Source: 2-02-FULL-62-14 sp035632555
GTDB taxonomy: Bacteria > Nitrospirota > Nitrospiria > Nitrospirales > Nitrospiraceae
Direction: 5' to 3'
DNA: 27,075 nucleotides
NCBI GenBank assembly: GCA_035632555.1
Contig: DASQGO010000128.1
Location: 1 to 27,075 of the forward strand
In this document: one piece after another, positions 13,016 through 21,465 of the stretch
Layout: every line of letters begins with the position of its first letter
Position numbering within the stretch: position 1 is the first letter of the stretch
Made by a program: the position numbers and the translations under genes
Notes under the pieces: generated by a model
Seen by the model: only the letters and a program-made list of their open reading frames with translations
The model's database searches: none
Told to the model about the DNA's origin: nothing

Positions 13016-14085
13016 GCGCGGCTCCACTCAACTCTGCGCAGCCGGCTGCGAGTGACGTCCGGGATACGTTCGGGCGTCCGCTCAAAAGCCTGCGCCTGTC
13101 CGTGACGGACCGGTGCAATCTTCGGTGCAAATACTGCATGCCGGAAGAGGAGTATGCCTGGCTGCCGCGCGACAACGTGCTGACGTTTGAAGAGATGGCC
13201 ACGCTCACGGGGTATTTCACCGACCTGGGCGTGGACAAGGTGCGGTTGACCGGCGGGGAACCGCTGCTGCGGCGCGATTTGCCGCAGTTGGTCCGGCTGC
13301 TGTTCCAGAACCGGCGAATCACGGATCTGGCCCTGACCACCAACGGTATTCTGCTCGGCGATCAGGCGCAGGCTCTCTACGATGCGGGCGTGCACCGCAT
13401 CACGGTCAGCCTGGATACCCTGCGTCCGGACCGTTTCCGGGCTTTGACGCGCCGGGATGAGCATGTCCGTGTTCTCGAAGGCATTCAGACGGTGTCGCGC
13501 GTCGGCTTCACGGGTCTCAAGCTGGATACCGTGGCCATCCGCGGCTTCAACGACGATGAACTCGTGGACCTGATCGAATTCGGCAAGCGCGTCCAGGCGG
13601 AAGTGCGATTCATTGAATATATGGATGTCGGCGGTGCAACGGATTGGTCCATGAATCAGGTCCTGTCCCGCGCAGCCATTCTCGACATGCTGAGCCGGCG
13701 GTACGGCCAGGTCACGCCTGTTGAGGAGGTCAGTTCCGCGCCGGCTCAACGTTTTCTGCTTCCGGATGGGACCAGCTTTGGCATCATCCCCTCGACGACC
13801 ACGCCGTTTTGCGCCACCTGCGATCGGAGCCGAGTCACGGCGGACGGCATGTGGTATCTCTGCCTCTATGCCAAGGACGGAACGGATTTGCGCGGACCGC
13901 TGCGAGCCGGCACGCCGCCTGACTCGCTCCGGGCACTGATCCGTTCGGTCTGGCAGGGCCGCAAGGACCGTGGCGCGGAGGAACGCAAGGCGCTTGAGCA
14001 GACCGGAGTCAGGGAAGAACGGTTGATTGAAGTCAAAAAGCTCCGGGAAGATCCGCATCTCGAAATGCACGCCAGGGGCGGATGA
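13012..14085 (+). CDS. moaA: GTP 3',8-cyclase MoaA (radical SAM)
   Basis: The 357-residue enzyme carries out the first step of molybdenum cofactor synthesis, rearranging GTP with two 4Fe-4S clusters. The radical SAM cluster motif is CNLRCKYC (Cys35, Cys39, Cys42), and VRLTGGEPLLRRDL follows. The C-terminal substrate-binding cluster motif runs from FCATCDRSR to LCLYA (Cys267, Cys270, Cys284). The protein ends in Gly-Gly, as functional MoaA does. Length is slightly above the usual 330 residues because of a short N-terminal extension before FGRPLKSLRLSVTDRCN. It overlaps the MoaD-MoaE gene by four bases and completes the moa operon; the Ni/Co transporter gene follows about 60 bp later. Confidence 0.97.
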   Translation: MSAAPLNSAQPAASDVRDTFGRPLKSLRLSVTDRCNLRCKYCMPEEEYAWLPRDNVLTFEEMATLTGYFTDLGVDKVRLTGGEPLLRRDLPQLVRLLFQNRRITDLALTTNGILLGDQAQALYDAGVHRITVSLDTLRPDRFRALTRRDEHVRVLEGIQTVSRVGFTGLKLDTVAIRGFNDDELVDLIEFGKRVQAEVRFIEYMDVGGATDWSMNQVLSRAAILDMLSRRYGQVTPVEEVSSAPAQRFLLPDGTSFGIIPSTTTPFCATCDRSRVTADGMWYLCLYAKDGTDLRGPLRAGTPPDSLRALIRSVWQGRKDRGAEERKALEQTGVREERLIEVKKLREDPHLEMHARGG

Positions 14086-14146
14086 CGCGCCTCGCCACGG
14101 CATCTCGTTAGAAGCAGCGCGACCAGGACGCTGCGCCGAAAACCCC

Positions 14147-14830
14147 ATGCTCGACCTGCAGTTCATGTCCATGCTCGGTTTGGGATTTCTGCTGGGGGTT
14201 CGCCACGCCCTCGACGCGGATCATGTCGTGGCGGTCACCACCATGCTCGCGCAGCGTCCCGGTTTTCGCCGGTCCGGATTCATCGGATTCTGCTGGGGGT
14301 GCGGGCACACGGCAGTTCTGTTGGCCGCCGGAGTGGCCGTGCTTGCGCTCAAGATCACGATTCCCGATCCCGTGGCCCAGGCATGTGAATCGATCGTCGG
14401 CCTGATGCTGGTTGCGCTGGGGTTTGCCCTGGCGGTGACGCTGTATCGCGAGCAGTGGCATCTGCACATCCATGAGCATGCCGGCGCGCGTCACGCGCAT
14501 CTGCACAGCCATCGGCTCGGTGAGGATCATGCGCACCGGCATGGCTGGCGCGATTCGCTCCCGCCGATGCTGGTCGGCATGGTGCACGGCTTGGCGGGGT
14601 CTGCCGCGCTCATGCTGGTGGTGCTTTCCACGGCGCATACGTTCTGGGAGGGCATCGTCTACATTCTTCTGTTCGGCGCTGGTTCGATTCTAGGCATGGC
14701 GGCGCTGGGGGTGCTGATCGGTCTGCCGTTTTTCTTTTCGGTCTCGCTGGGCCGGCAGGTCCAGACAGCCGTGCAGGGGCTGGCCAGCATAGGCAGCATC
14801 GGCTTTGGGCTGGCCATACTGTTCCGGTAG
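14147..14830 (+). CDS. Ni/Co-type membrane transporter with His-rich loop
   Basis: The 227-residue product is a polytopic membrane protein with about six hydrophobic segments. The first carries RHALDADHV, the HX4DH nickel/cobalt signature of NiCoT and UreH/NicO-type carriers, and a later segment carries GMVHGLAGSAAL, also typical. Between the third and fourth segments is a loop with eleven His in about thirty residues (HLHIHEHAGARHAHLHSH, then EDHAHRH), a plausible metal-collecting region. Import or export of nickel or cobalt across the inner membrane is likely; direction and metal cannot be decided. The start at 14147 precedes the first hydrophobic segment; a longer reading from 14027 overlaps moaA and looks spurious. 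No good ribosome-binding site is visible. It follows moaA, though molybdenum is not its expected substrate. Confidence 0.85.
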   Translation: MLDLQFMSMLGLGFLLGVRHALDADHVVAVTTMLAQRPGFRRSGFIGFCWGCGHTAVLLAAGVAVLALKITIPDPVAQACESIVGLMLVALGFALAVTLYREQWHLHIHEHAGARHAHLHSHRLGEDHAHRHGWRDSLPPMLVGMVHGLAGSAALMLVVLSTAHTFWEGIVYILLFGAGSILGMAALGVLIGLPFFFSVSLGRQVQTAVQGLASIGSIGFGLAILFR

Positions 14831-14857
14831 CTCTTTTCACTTTATCCGCCTGATTAT

Positions 14858-14871
14858 CCACGCTTCCGTGG
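14858..14871 (+). other. Small hairpin after the transporter gene
   Basis: CCACG-CTTC-CGTGG forms a perfect 5-bp stem with a 4-base loop, 27 bp after the transporter stop. It lacks the T-run of a standard intrinsic terminator, so a termination role is uncertain. The rest of 14831-15011 shows an A-rich patch (near 14910) but no clear promoter hexamers. Confidence 0.3.
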
Positions 14872-15011
14872 CGTTCGAAATCTCACGCCATCCAGATCTT
14901 TAAGAGTGGAATAAAAAGACAATTCTAGATGCGGGCAGGGAGGGCTTGTGCTATTCTGCCTCCCAATTCGGACGGCAGGTAACGACGGAGCGGTGGCAAC
15001 GGAGGAGGCCG

Positions 15012-15809
15012 GTGAAGGTTCGCGTGCTCGGGTGTCATGGGTCCGACCAGCTCGTGGAGCGCGACGGCAAGGCCGGTCAATGCCGGACCTGCGGGTTTTT
15101 GATCAACGGAACGGTGATGATCGATGCCGGTACGATTGGAGCGGCGCTCCGCCTCGAGGAACAAAAACGGATCCGTCATATTCTGCTCTCGCATCTCCAT
15201 TTCGATCATGTCCAGGGTCTCCCGACGCTGGCGGACAATCTTGTGGAGGAAGAAACGGATGCCATCGAGCCGGTGATGCTCACCAGCATCGCATCGGTCC
15301 TAGACGGACTGCACGCGCACCTGTTCAACGGCGATGTCTATCCAGATTTTTTCTCGCTGCCCGATCCCAAGCATCCGATATTTATATGCCGTACCCTTGA
15401 GACGGGGAAGGAAGGCGAAGTGGCCGGTCTGCGAGTCAGGGCGATTCGGGTGAACCATCAGGTGCCGACTGTCGGATTTTTGATCCGGGATGGCGCCTCC
15501 TCGGTGCTCTACAGCGGCGACACCCATGAGACGGAGGAGATCTGGAGGGTGGCGGCCAAAGAGCCGACACTGAAGGCGGCGTTCATCGAAACGTCGTTTC
15601 CGAACCGGCTGCTGGAACTCGCCAAAGTCAGCAAGCACTTGACGCCGGCGCTCTTTGGGCGCGAGTTTCAGAAGCTCGGACGGCCGGACCTGCCCGTCTA
15701 CATCTACCACCTGAAGCCCAGGTTCCGAGAGGAAATCATCCGGGAATTGTCACAGCTCAAAATCCGAAATCTGTCGGTTCTGGAAGAAGGCCAGGAAGTT
15801 CAAATCTGA
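15012..15809 (+). CDS. Class II cyclic-nucleotide phosphodiesterase-like metallo-beta-lactamase fold protein
   Basis: The 265-residue product has the metal motif HLHFDH (residues 61-66) followed by VQGLPTLADNL, then SVLDGLHAHLFNGDVYPDF, VNHQVPTVGFLI, YSGDTHETEEIW and, near the end, VYIYHLKPRF. The segment around LHAHLFNGDVYPDF is the part that most resembles class II 3',5'-cyclic nucleotide phosphodiesterases (PF02112) rather than generic metallo-beta-lactamases. It may hydrolyse cAMP or cGMP in the cytoplasm. The GTG at 15012 was chosen because GGAGGAGG lies immediately upstream and the fold begins at VKVRVLGCHGSD; an earlier start at 14946 adds unlikely residues. Cys24 and Cys27 (QCRTCG) form an unexplained CX2C. 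It begins the accD-folC-lptD cluster with an 11-bp gap to accD. Confidence 0.85.
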   Translation: MKVRVLGCHGSDQLVERDGKAGQCRTCGFLINGTVMIDAGTIGAALRLEEQKRIRHILLSHLHFDHVQGLPTLADNLVEEETDAIEPVMLTSIASVLDGLHAHLFNGDVYPDFFSLPDPKHPIFICRTLETGKEGEVAGLRVRAIRVNHQVPTVGFLIRDGASSVLYSGDTHETEEIWRVAAKEPTLKAAFIETSFPNRLLELAKVSKHLTPALFGREFQKLGRPDLPVYIYHLKPRFREEIIRELSQLKIRNLSVLEEGQEVQI

Positions 15810-15819
15810 GCGCGCTGCC

Positions 15820-16659
15820 ATGGCGTGGTTCAAGAAAAACGAGTCATCCGGTACCGAGGAGAGCCGCAAGCGGCCCAAGGCGGCCGAAGGCCTCTGGCTC
15901 AAGTGCAACCATTGCCGCGAGATCGTTTATCGCAAGGAAGTGGATCGGAACAATAAAGTCTGCCCCAAGTGCGATTATCACTTCCCGATCTCCGTGCAGG
16001 AACGCATTGCGCTGCTGGTGGATCTCGGGTCGTTCAAGGAATGGGAGGCCGACCTTGCCCCGCAGGACCCGCTCGTCTTCACCGACAGCCGTTCCTACAA
16101 AGACCGTCTCGCGGCACAACAGGACAAGACGGGGCGGAAGGATGCGATGGTCATCGGCGAGGGGGCGATCAACGGCCGACGGATCGCCCTCGGCGTGTTC
16201 GATTTCGGGTTCATGGGGGGCAGCATGGGCTCGGTCGTCGGAGAAAAAATCTGCCGGGCGGCTGATCGTGCGCTGGCCGCGCACATGCCGCTGGTGCTGG
16301 TGACGACGTCTGGGGGGGCCCGAATGCAGGAAGGCATTTTATCGCTCATGCAGATGGCGAAAACGTCGGCGGCCGTCGCGCGTCTGGGCGAGGCGAAAGT
16401 GCCGTTCATTGCCATCTTGGCCGATCCGACGTTCGGCGGTGTGACAGCCAGCGTAGCCATGCTGGGGGACGTGATCATTTCCGAACCCAAGGCCCTGATC
16501 GGTTTTGCGGGGCCTCGCGTGATCGAGCAGACGATCAAGCAACAGCTGCCCGAAGGGTTTCAGCGGGCGGAATTCCTTCTTGAACACGGCATGATTGATG
16601 CCATCGTCGAACGGAAACACCTCAAGGAAACGTTGAGCACCCTCCTGTCGCACATGTAG
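15820..16659 (+). CDS. accD: Acetyl-CoA carboxylase carboxyltransferase subunit beta
   Basis: The 279-residue product transfers CO2 from biotin to acetyl-CoA to give malonyl-CoA, with the alpha subunit AccA encoded elsewhere. The N-terminal zinc ribbon is visible as LKCNHC and VCPKCDYHF. The carboxyltransferase core shows SMGSVVGEKI, TTSGGARMQEGILSLMQMAK, DPTFGGVTASVAMLGD, GFAGPRVIEQTIKQQLPEGF and a C-terminal EHGMIDAIVER. Length and motifs are normal. It starts 11 bp after the phosphodiesterase-like gene with no obvious Shine-Dalgarno, suggesting coupling to upstream translation, and is followed after 23 bp by folC, an arrangement also known in E. coli. Confidence 0.97.
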   Translation: MAWFKKNESSGTEESRKRPKAAEGLWLKCNHCREIVYRKEVDRNNKVCPKCDYHFPISVQERIALLVDLGSFKEWEADLAPQDPLVFTDSRSYKDRLAAQQDKTGRKDAMVIGEGAINGRRIALGVFDFGFMGGSMGSVVGEKICRAADRALAAHMPLVLVTTSGGARMQEGILSLMQMAKTSAAVARLGEAKVPFIAILADPTFGGVTASVAMLGDVIISEPKALIGFAGPRVIEQTIKQQLPEGFQRAEFLLEHGMIDAIVERKHLKETLSTLLSHM

Positions 16660-16682
16660 GACCCGTCAGGCGCGTCGACTGC

Positions 16683-17984
16683 ATGCCCATGTCCTATCTT
16701 CAGTCGGTCGAATTCCTCTACGGCCTGCAAAAACACGGAATCAAGCCCGGGCTTGAGACGATTACGGCGCTGCTGGACCGCCTGGGGCGTCCCGATCGGC
16801 GGTACCTGTCGTTACATATCGGAGGGACGAACGGCAAGGGCTCGACCGCTGCCATGGTGTCATCCATCTTGCAGGCGGCCGGGTACCGGGCTGGGCTCTA
16901 TACGTCCCCGCATCTCGTGGATTTTCGGGAGCGGATTCAGGTGAACGGTGACAGGATCTCCGAAGAACGCATGGCGGCCTTGACCGACCGCATCCGTGCG
17001 GCCTGTGACGCTCCACGCGAGCCGACATTTTTCGAGTTTACCACCGCGATGGCATTCCAGCATTTTGCCGAGACCGGCGTCAACGTGGCGGTGATTGAGG
17101 TCGGGCTTGGCGGACGATTCGACGCGACCAATGTACTGGCACCGGTGGCGTCCGCCATTACAAACGTGGCGCTCGATCACCAGGAATATTTGGGTGAGAC
17201 GATCGGCGCCATTGCCTGCGAAAAGGCAGGGATCATCAAACCTGGAGTGCCAGTGATCGTCGGGCGCCTGTCCGATGAAGCGGCCGCTGTGATCACACGT
17301 GTGGCGAATGAGCGCCATGCACCGGTGCACCGGTTGTACGGCGACTTCAGCACGCATGCGGAGTCACCAGCGCGGTTCCGATACACCGGACTGAAAAGAT
17401 CGTACGATGCATTAACCTGCCCGCTGGCAGGGCAGCATCAGCTCGACAATGTGGCCTGCGCTCTGGCTTTGCTGGAAGCGGCATCCGAGCAGGGCCTACC
17501 GGTTCCGGAAAAGGCGGTGCGCGAAGGGCTGCGGACCGTTCGCTGGGACGGCCGGCTCGAAACGGTTGAATCCCGTCCTTCGATCGTCCTTGACGGCGCC
17601 CACAACCCGGATGCCGCGGCTGTCGTGTCGGCATATCTGGCTGATTTCCGCCTCCGGCATTCCGGCTCGCGCGTGATCGTGGTGTTGGGGATGATGCGTG
17701 ACAAGGATTGCGGAGGATTTCTCGATCATCTGCTCCCGTGCGCGGATGAGATGATCGTGACGCAGGCCCGCATGCTGCGCGCGGCGCCGGTACGGGAATT
17801 GGAAGCATCGGTGCGGGCGAGGGGACGAACGACGCTCGGATGCCCTGATCCCGCCGACGCGATGGCCCTGGCTCGCCGGATGGCGGCTCCCGACGACCTG
17901 ATTCTGATTACCGGATCGCTGATGCTGGTGGGCGAGGTCAAAGCCATCCTGCAGGGCTGCGGGTTGTCCCCTCTAAGGGGCTGA
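16683..17984 (+). CDS. folC: Folylpolyglutamate / dihydrofolate synthase
   Basis: The 433-residue enzyme adds glutamate to dihydropteroate or folates using ATP. The P-loop GGTNGKGST lies at residues 47-55, followed by SPHLVDFRERIQVNG, FFEFTTAMAFQHF, VIEVGLGGRFDATNV, HQEYLGETIGAIACEKAGI and, near residue 303, LDGAHNPDAA, the Mur-ligase-family C-terminal signature. Length is typical. The first ATG at 16683 and a second at 16689 are both possible. The stop is separated from the lptD ATG by one base, so the two are translationally linked. Together with the FolB domain at 11719 it is the second folate gene in the window. Confidence 0.97.
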   Translation: MPMSYLQSVEFLYGLQKHGIKPGLETITALLDRLGRPDRRYLSLHIGGTNGKGSTAAMVSSILQAAGYRAGLYTSPHLVDFRERIQVNGDRISEERMAALTDRIRAACDAPREPTFFEFTTAMAFQHFAETGVNVAVIEVGLGGRFDATNVLAPVASAITNVALDHQEYLGETIGAIACEKAGIIKPGVPVIVGRLSDEAAAVITRVANERHAPVHRLYGDFSTHAESPARFRYTGLKRSYDALTCPLAGQHQLDNVACALALLEAASEQGLPVPEKAVREGLRTVRWDGRLETVESRPSIVLDGAHNPDAAAVVSAYLADFRLRHSGSRVIVVLGMMRDKDCGGFLDHLLPCADEMIVTQARMLRAAPVRELEASVRARGRTTLGCPDPADAMALARRMAAPDDLILITGSLMLVGEVKAILQGCGLSPLRG

Positions 17985-17985
17985 C

Positions 17986-20445
17986 ATGGCTGACCGCCTA
18001 TGGGCGACTCCCTTCTTGGTGGTCTACGCAGGCGCGGCTCTGGCGTTTGCGATGTCGTGGTCCGCTTTCCCGGTCGGCGCGGCCGAGCCCTCCCAGCAAA
18101 CCGCCGTGGTGACCCCTCCCGCCGCCTCGAAACAAGTCGAGATCACCGCCGACCGCATCGAACATTTTCAAGTCACCGATGTGTACGAAGCGAACGGATC
18201 CGTCGTGATCGTGCAGGGGGGGATGCGGATGACCTCCGATCACGCCACCCTGTTTTCCCTGTCCGGGACGCTGATTGCCGAAGGGCATGTGCATTTAAAA
18301 GATCGGATATCGGACGTGAATGCGGAGCGGCTGGAGTTGAACGTGAACACGGAAGCCGGCGTGCTCACCCATGGACAGCTCTACATCAATCGGACCAATA
18401 CCCTGTTCACCGGCCGTCTCATGCAACGGTTTTCGGAGGACCACTACCGCGCAAAGGAAGGGGCATTCACCAATTGCGATGCGCGCGCGGGCGAAGTGCC
18501 GGCCTGGCGCCTGACGTTCAAGGACGCGGATTTGATATCGGGCGACCGCGTGTATCTCAAGGATGCCTGGCTCTGCGTGAACGACGTGCCGCTCATCCCG
18601 ATTCCTGAGCTTTCCTACCCGATGGCCACCGCCAGGAAAAGCGGGCTGTTGATTCCGACGCCGGGCTACGACAACCGGTTCGGCTGGACCTACCGACAGA
18701 GCGTTTTCTGGGCGATCAGTCCAAGCCAGGACCTGACGGTCTCGCCGCAATATTGGAAGGATCTTGGATACGGGAGCGACTTCGAATACCGCTACGCGCT
18801 GGACAGGAAATCGAAGGGACAGTGGCTGGTCAGCGTGTTGCAGCAGGAGCATCTGCCGAAAGTATCCGGTGTCGATCCCAATGGCGGCGACGTGAGGCGG
18901 ACTCGCGGGATGATCAGTGGTCTCCATACGCAGCAAATCAATCCCGATTTGCGCGTGGTGGGGTCGGCTTTCCTGGTCACCGATCCGCAATATCTGAGTC
19001 AACTCAGCAATTCAGGCGCGCAGCGGGCCATGCCCAGCGGAGATTCCAGTCTGTTCGTCAATCAACGACTGGCCAATGGCAATCTCTACCTGCTCAGCCA
19101 GTATCTTCAGCCGTTAAATGCCGGCGGCAAGGAAACCTTTCAGCGGTTGCCGGAAATCGGGCATGGGCTTGCGAATTATGCGCCGTTCGGAGGGCCGGTT
19201 CTGTTGGGTATGGACTCGCGCGTGTCAAACTTTTACCGTGAGGAAGGGTTCATGATCAGCCGAGGGGACCTGGTGCCATCGCTGTCGACCGAGCAATGGC
19301 AGATTGGACACGTGGCCGGTTTCACGCCTCAGGTGAAGTTCCGTGAAACCTACTATACCCACAGCGTGGCCACAGCGGCATCCACGCACCGGGAAACGTT
19401 TTGGACCGGTCTCGAAGGCACGTCGAGCCTCGCGCGCCGGTTTGATATGGACGGTGGCCGAAGCCTGCTCCATACGATTGCGCCCAAGGTGGTGTATGAA
19501 TATGTCCCTCCGACCGATCAGTCCAAGATCGTGCAGATCGACGACGTGGATAATCTTCAAAAAAAGAATCTGGTGACCTATTCACTCCAAAACAGGCTGT
19601 TGGGGCAAAATGAGAAAGGGGCCACGAAAAGCTGGCTGGACCTGATGCTCGCCCAGAGCTACCGGCCGGGGAGCGTGCAAACGGAAGCCCGGCAGTTCGT
19701 CTTCCCCGGTAGCGCGCAATTCGGCAACGGCACTCAGCCGGCTCAGCCGCCAACAACCGCCGTCGCGGGGAAGAAGTTTTCCGATCTCTGGATGCGGGCC
19801 GTGATCGGCGATCCTGCGTTGCCGCCTGTCACGGTTCCTGGGCAACAGCAGCGCAGTGTTCTGCCGACGATCAACAATACCCTCACGATGGACGCCTTTT
19901 TTGACCCGTACGGAGGAGGACTGAGTCAATGGAACACGGACCTTCGGTTTCAGCAAGAGGACAACTGGTATATTGAAGTGGGGGAGCGATTCACCCGTGC
20001 TGGAAATCGGGTGCGGCGAGGAGACATCTGGAATCCAATCTCGTTCAATGAAGTGTTTACGCCGACGCCGGAACTGAATTTCACGACGCTCACGGCGGCC
20101 GTGAAGCTGCCGTTCGGATGGACGATCGGAACGAAGATGTACTATGACGTCAAGAATGGGCAAAGCCCCGAGTTGGATGTGGTCGGCTTGTATCAGAACC
20201 CGTGCAAGTGCTGGTCCATGGGGCTGTACTTTTTGCAGTTTCCAGACCGGCAACAGTACAATTTCATGATCAGCCTCACCGGCATCGGATGGACGGAGAA
20301 CTTTGGCACGTCTGTTTTGAAGTCCATCCTGAGTCCGCTTCTGATCGGCGAGCGGGGGTTGCCGTGGGCCACGCCAGGCGGGCAGTATGGGACTCGGCCG
20401 TCCCCATCTGCCTCTGAAACAGCTGCAGGGCCGACACGGCCATGA
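17986..20445 (+). CDS. lptD: LPS assembly protein LptD (outer-membrane beta-barrel)
   Basis: The 819-residue protein inserts lipopolysaccharide into the outer membrane together with LptE. A signal peptide (hydrophobic FLVVYAGAALAFAMSWSAF, cleavage near VGAAEP) is followed by an OstA/LptA-like N-terminal domain (VEITADRIEHFQVTDVYEAN … VHLKDRISDVNAERLEL), and then a long beta-barrel region with LSYPMATARKSGLLIPTPGY and VSPQYWKDLGYGSDFEYRY. Four Cys occur at residues 164, 197, 740 and 742. The C-terminal pair reads PCKCW, the position of the adjacent Cys pair in E. coli LptD, so the inter-domain disulfides needed for assembly can probably form. Its presence shows the cell has an LPS-bearing outer membrane. 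It sits one base after folC and 25 bp before a small secreted gene. Confidence 0.95.
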   Translation: MADRLWATPFLVVYAGAALAFAMSWSAFPVGAAEPSQQTAVVTPPAASKQVEITADRIEHFQVTDVYEANGSVVIVQGGMRMTSDHATLFSLSGTLIAEGHVHLKDRISDVNAERLELNVNTEAGVLTHGQLYINRTNTLFTGRLMQRFSEDHYRAKEGAFTNCDARAGEVPAWRLTFKDADLISGDRVYLKDAWLCVNDVPLIPIPELSYPMATARKSGLLIPTPGYDNRFGWTYRQSVFWAISPSQDLTVSPQYWKDLGYGSDFEYRYALDRKSKGQWLVSVLQQEHLPKVSGVDPNGGDVRRTRGMISGLHTQQINPDLRVVGSAFLVTDPQYLSQLSNSGAQRAMPSGDSSLFVNQRLANGNLYLLSQYLQPLNAGGKETFQRLPEIGHGLANYAPFGGPVLLGMDSRVSNFYREEGFMISRGDLVPSLSTEQWQIGHVAGFTPQVKFRETYYTHSVATAASTHRETFWTGLEGTSSLARRFDMDGGRSLLHTIAPKVVYEYVPPTDQSKIVQIDDVDNLQKKNLVTYSLQNRLLGQNEKGATKSWLDLMLAQSYRPGSVQTEARQFVFPGSAQFGNGTQPAQPPTTAVAGKKFSDLWMRAVIGDPALPPVTVPGQQQRSVLPTINNTLTMDAFFDPYGGGLSQWNTDLRFQQEDNWYIEVGERFTRAGNRVRRGDIWNPISFNEVFTPTPELNFTTLTAAVKLPFGWTIGTKMYYDVKNGQSPELDVVGLYQNPCKCWSMGLYFLQFPDRQQYNFMISLTGIGWTENFGTSVLKSILSPLLIGERGLPWATPGGQYGTRPSPSASETAAGPTRP

Positions 20446-20470
20446 CGAAACGCACGGCTGGGCAACGCCG

Positions 20471-21004
20471 ATGAGCAGACTTATGCAACGGATGATGAGG
20501 CATGCTGGCGCGGCCGTAAGTCTGGCGGTGCTCTCAATCATGGTGGGCCTGCCAGTTGAAGCGGAACAGGCTCGAAACAACCTCGGCAGGGCCAAGGTGT
20601 TCCTTGCCGCAGGCGATTACCGGCATGCAATCGAAATGTGCCAAAAAGAGGTCGAAGAAGCGCCGTCGGTGGAGACCTATGTTTTTCTCACCTACGCTTA
20701 TCACGCGTTGAATGGCTATCTGGACCATCTGGCCAGGACGGAGCAGTGGGTCAAGGTCGAGCAGCTCTACGTGAATCTGGCTTTTCGCGACATCGATGCG
20801 CTAACCAACCCTCCGGACATCCTGGCACGAATGGCCAAAGAGATCATTCACGAAAGTGCCGACCGCCAGGCAGACGCCAGCGCGGCGATGGCAGCCCGGC
20901 TTGATGAGGCCGCGACGGCGCGTTTGTGGAAGCAGCAGACGGCGTGGCGGAGAGCCACGCCGGATTCCTGGTGGACAGGACCGCCGCCCGAATGGGGATG
21001 GTAG
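20471..21004 (+). CDS. Small secreted TPR-like protein
   Basis: The 177-residue product starts at an ATG at 20471, giving a standard signal peptide (RHAGAAVSLAVLSIMVGLPVEAE); a longer reading from 20387 overlaps lptD and looks spurious. After cleavage a tetratricopeptide-like helix pair is visible (RAKVFLAAGDYRHAIEMCQK, then VETYVFLTYAYHAL). A less defined helical part follows, ending WWTGPPPEWGW, unusually rich in Trp and Pro. I recognise no specific family. It lies 25 bp after lptD on the same strand, so it may be part of that operon and act in the envelope; function is unknown. No clear ribosome-binding site is visible. Confidence 0.75.
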   Translation: MSRLMQRMMRHAGAAVSLAVLSIMVGLPVEAEQARNNLGRAKVFLAAGDYRHAIEMCQKEVEEAPSVETYVFLTYAYHALNGYLDHLARTEQWVKVEQLYVNLAFRDIDALTNPPDILARMAKEIIHESADRQADASAAMAARLDEAATARLWKQQTAWRRATPDSWWTGPPPEWGW

Positions 21005-21011
21005 TGGAGGC

Positions 21012-21041
21012 GTTGACAGTCCGAAAGAGCGTCGTGTACGA
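21012..21041 (+). promoter_or_regulatory. Sigma70-type promoter for trxA-recN
   Basis: A perfect TTGACA at 21012-21017 and TACGAT at 21036-21041 are separated by 18 bp. Transcription would start near 21048, giving a leader of about 50 bases to the GTG of trxA. It lies just after the stop of the preceding TPR-like gene, separating trxA-recN from the lptD cluster as a transcription unit. Confidence 0.7.
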
Positions 21042-21096
21042 TGCGCGTGTCCATGCAAGATGGAAAAAACGTGTGTGACGCTAAGGAGGCGGGCCC

Positions 21097-21441
21097 GTGG
21101 GACATGCACTGACGGTAGATGAGACAAGCTGGGATGCCCAGGTGATGAAGTCGCCAGGACTGGTCTTGGTGGATTTTTGGGCGGTCTGGTGCGGGCCCTG
21201 CCAGATGGTGGCGCCGGTTATCGAGGAATTGGCGGCGGAATATGCTGGCAAAGTGAAGGTCATGAAACTCAATACGGATGAAAATCCCGAGGTGGCAGGC
21301 AAGTACCAGGTGATGAGCATTCCGACGATTTTGATCTTCAAAGGCGGCCAACCGGTCGAGCGGCTGGTCGGAGCCATGCCCAAGCGTAAATTCAAGGAAG
21401 TCCTCGACTCCTTGCTCGCGCAGACATCCAAAACGGCATAG
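21097..21441 (+). CDS. trxA: Thioredoxin
   Basis: The 114-residue product is a standard single-domain thioredoxin with the redox site WCGPC (Cys32, Cys35), the buried Asp26 in LVDFWAVWC, the cis-Pro76 in SIPTILIF, and FKGGQPVERLVGAMPK. It reduces cytoplasmic disulfides and could serve as reductant for the ribonucleotide reductase encoded in this window (inference). It starts with GTG at 21097, supported by AAGGAGG seven bases upstream. Its promoter is at 21012-21041, and recN follows after 24 bp. Confidence 0.97.
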   Translation: MGHALTVDETSWDAQVMKSPGLVLVDFWAVWCGPCQMVAPVIEELAAEYAGKVKVMKLNTDENPEVAGKYQVMSIPTILIFKGGQPVERLVGAMPKRKFKEVLDSLLAQTSKTA

Positions 21442-21465
21442 GCCGATCCTCCATAGCCGGCGTGT

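Noticed and set aside
14027..14146. Longer N-terminus for the Ni/Co-type transporter
   Set aside because: It would overlap moaA by about 60 bases and add a basic stretch with no membrane character; the ATG at 14147 just before the first membrane segment fits the family better.
12751..14172. A 473-codon minus-strand open frame across the MoaE half and moaA
   Set aside because: Antisense to conserved molybdenum cofactor genes; no recognisable motifs and no ribosome-binding site.
19582..20595. A 337-codon minus-strand open frame opposite the end of lptD
   Set aside because: Arg-rich translation without motifs, antisense to the conserved LptD barrel and its C-terminal Cys pair.
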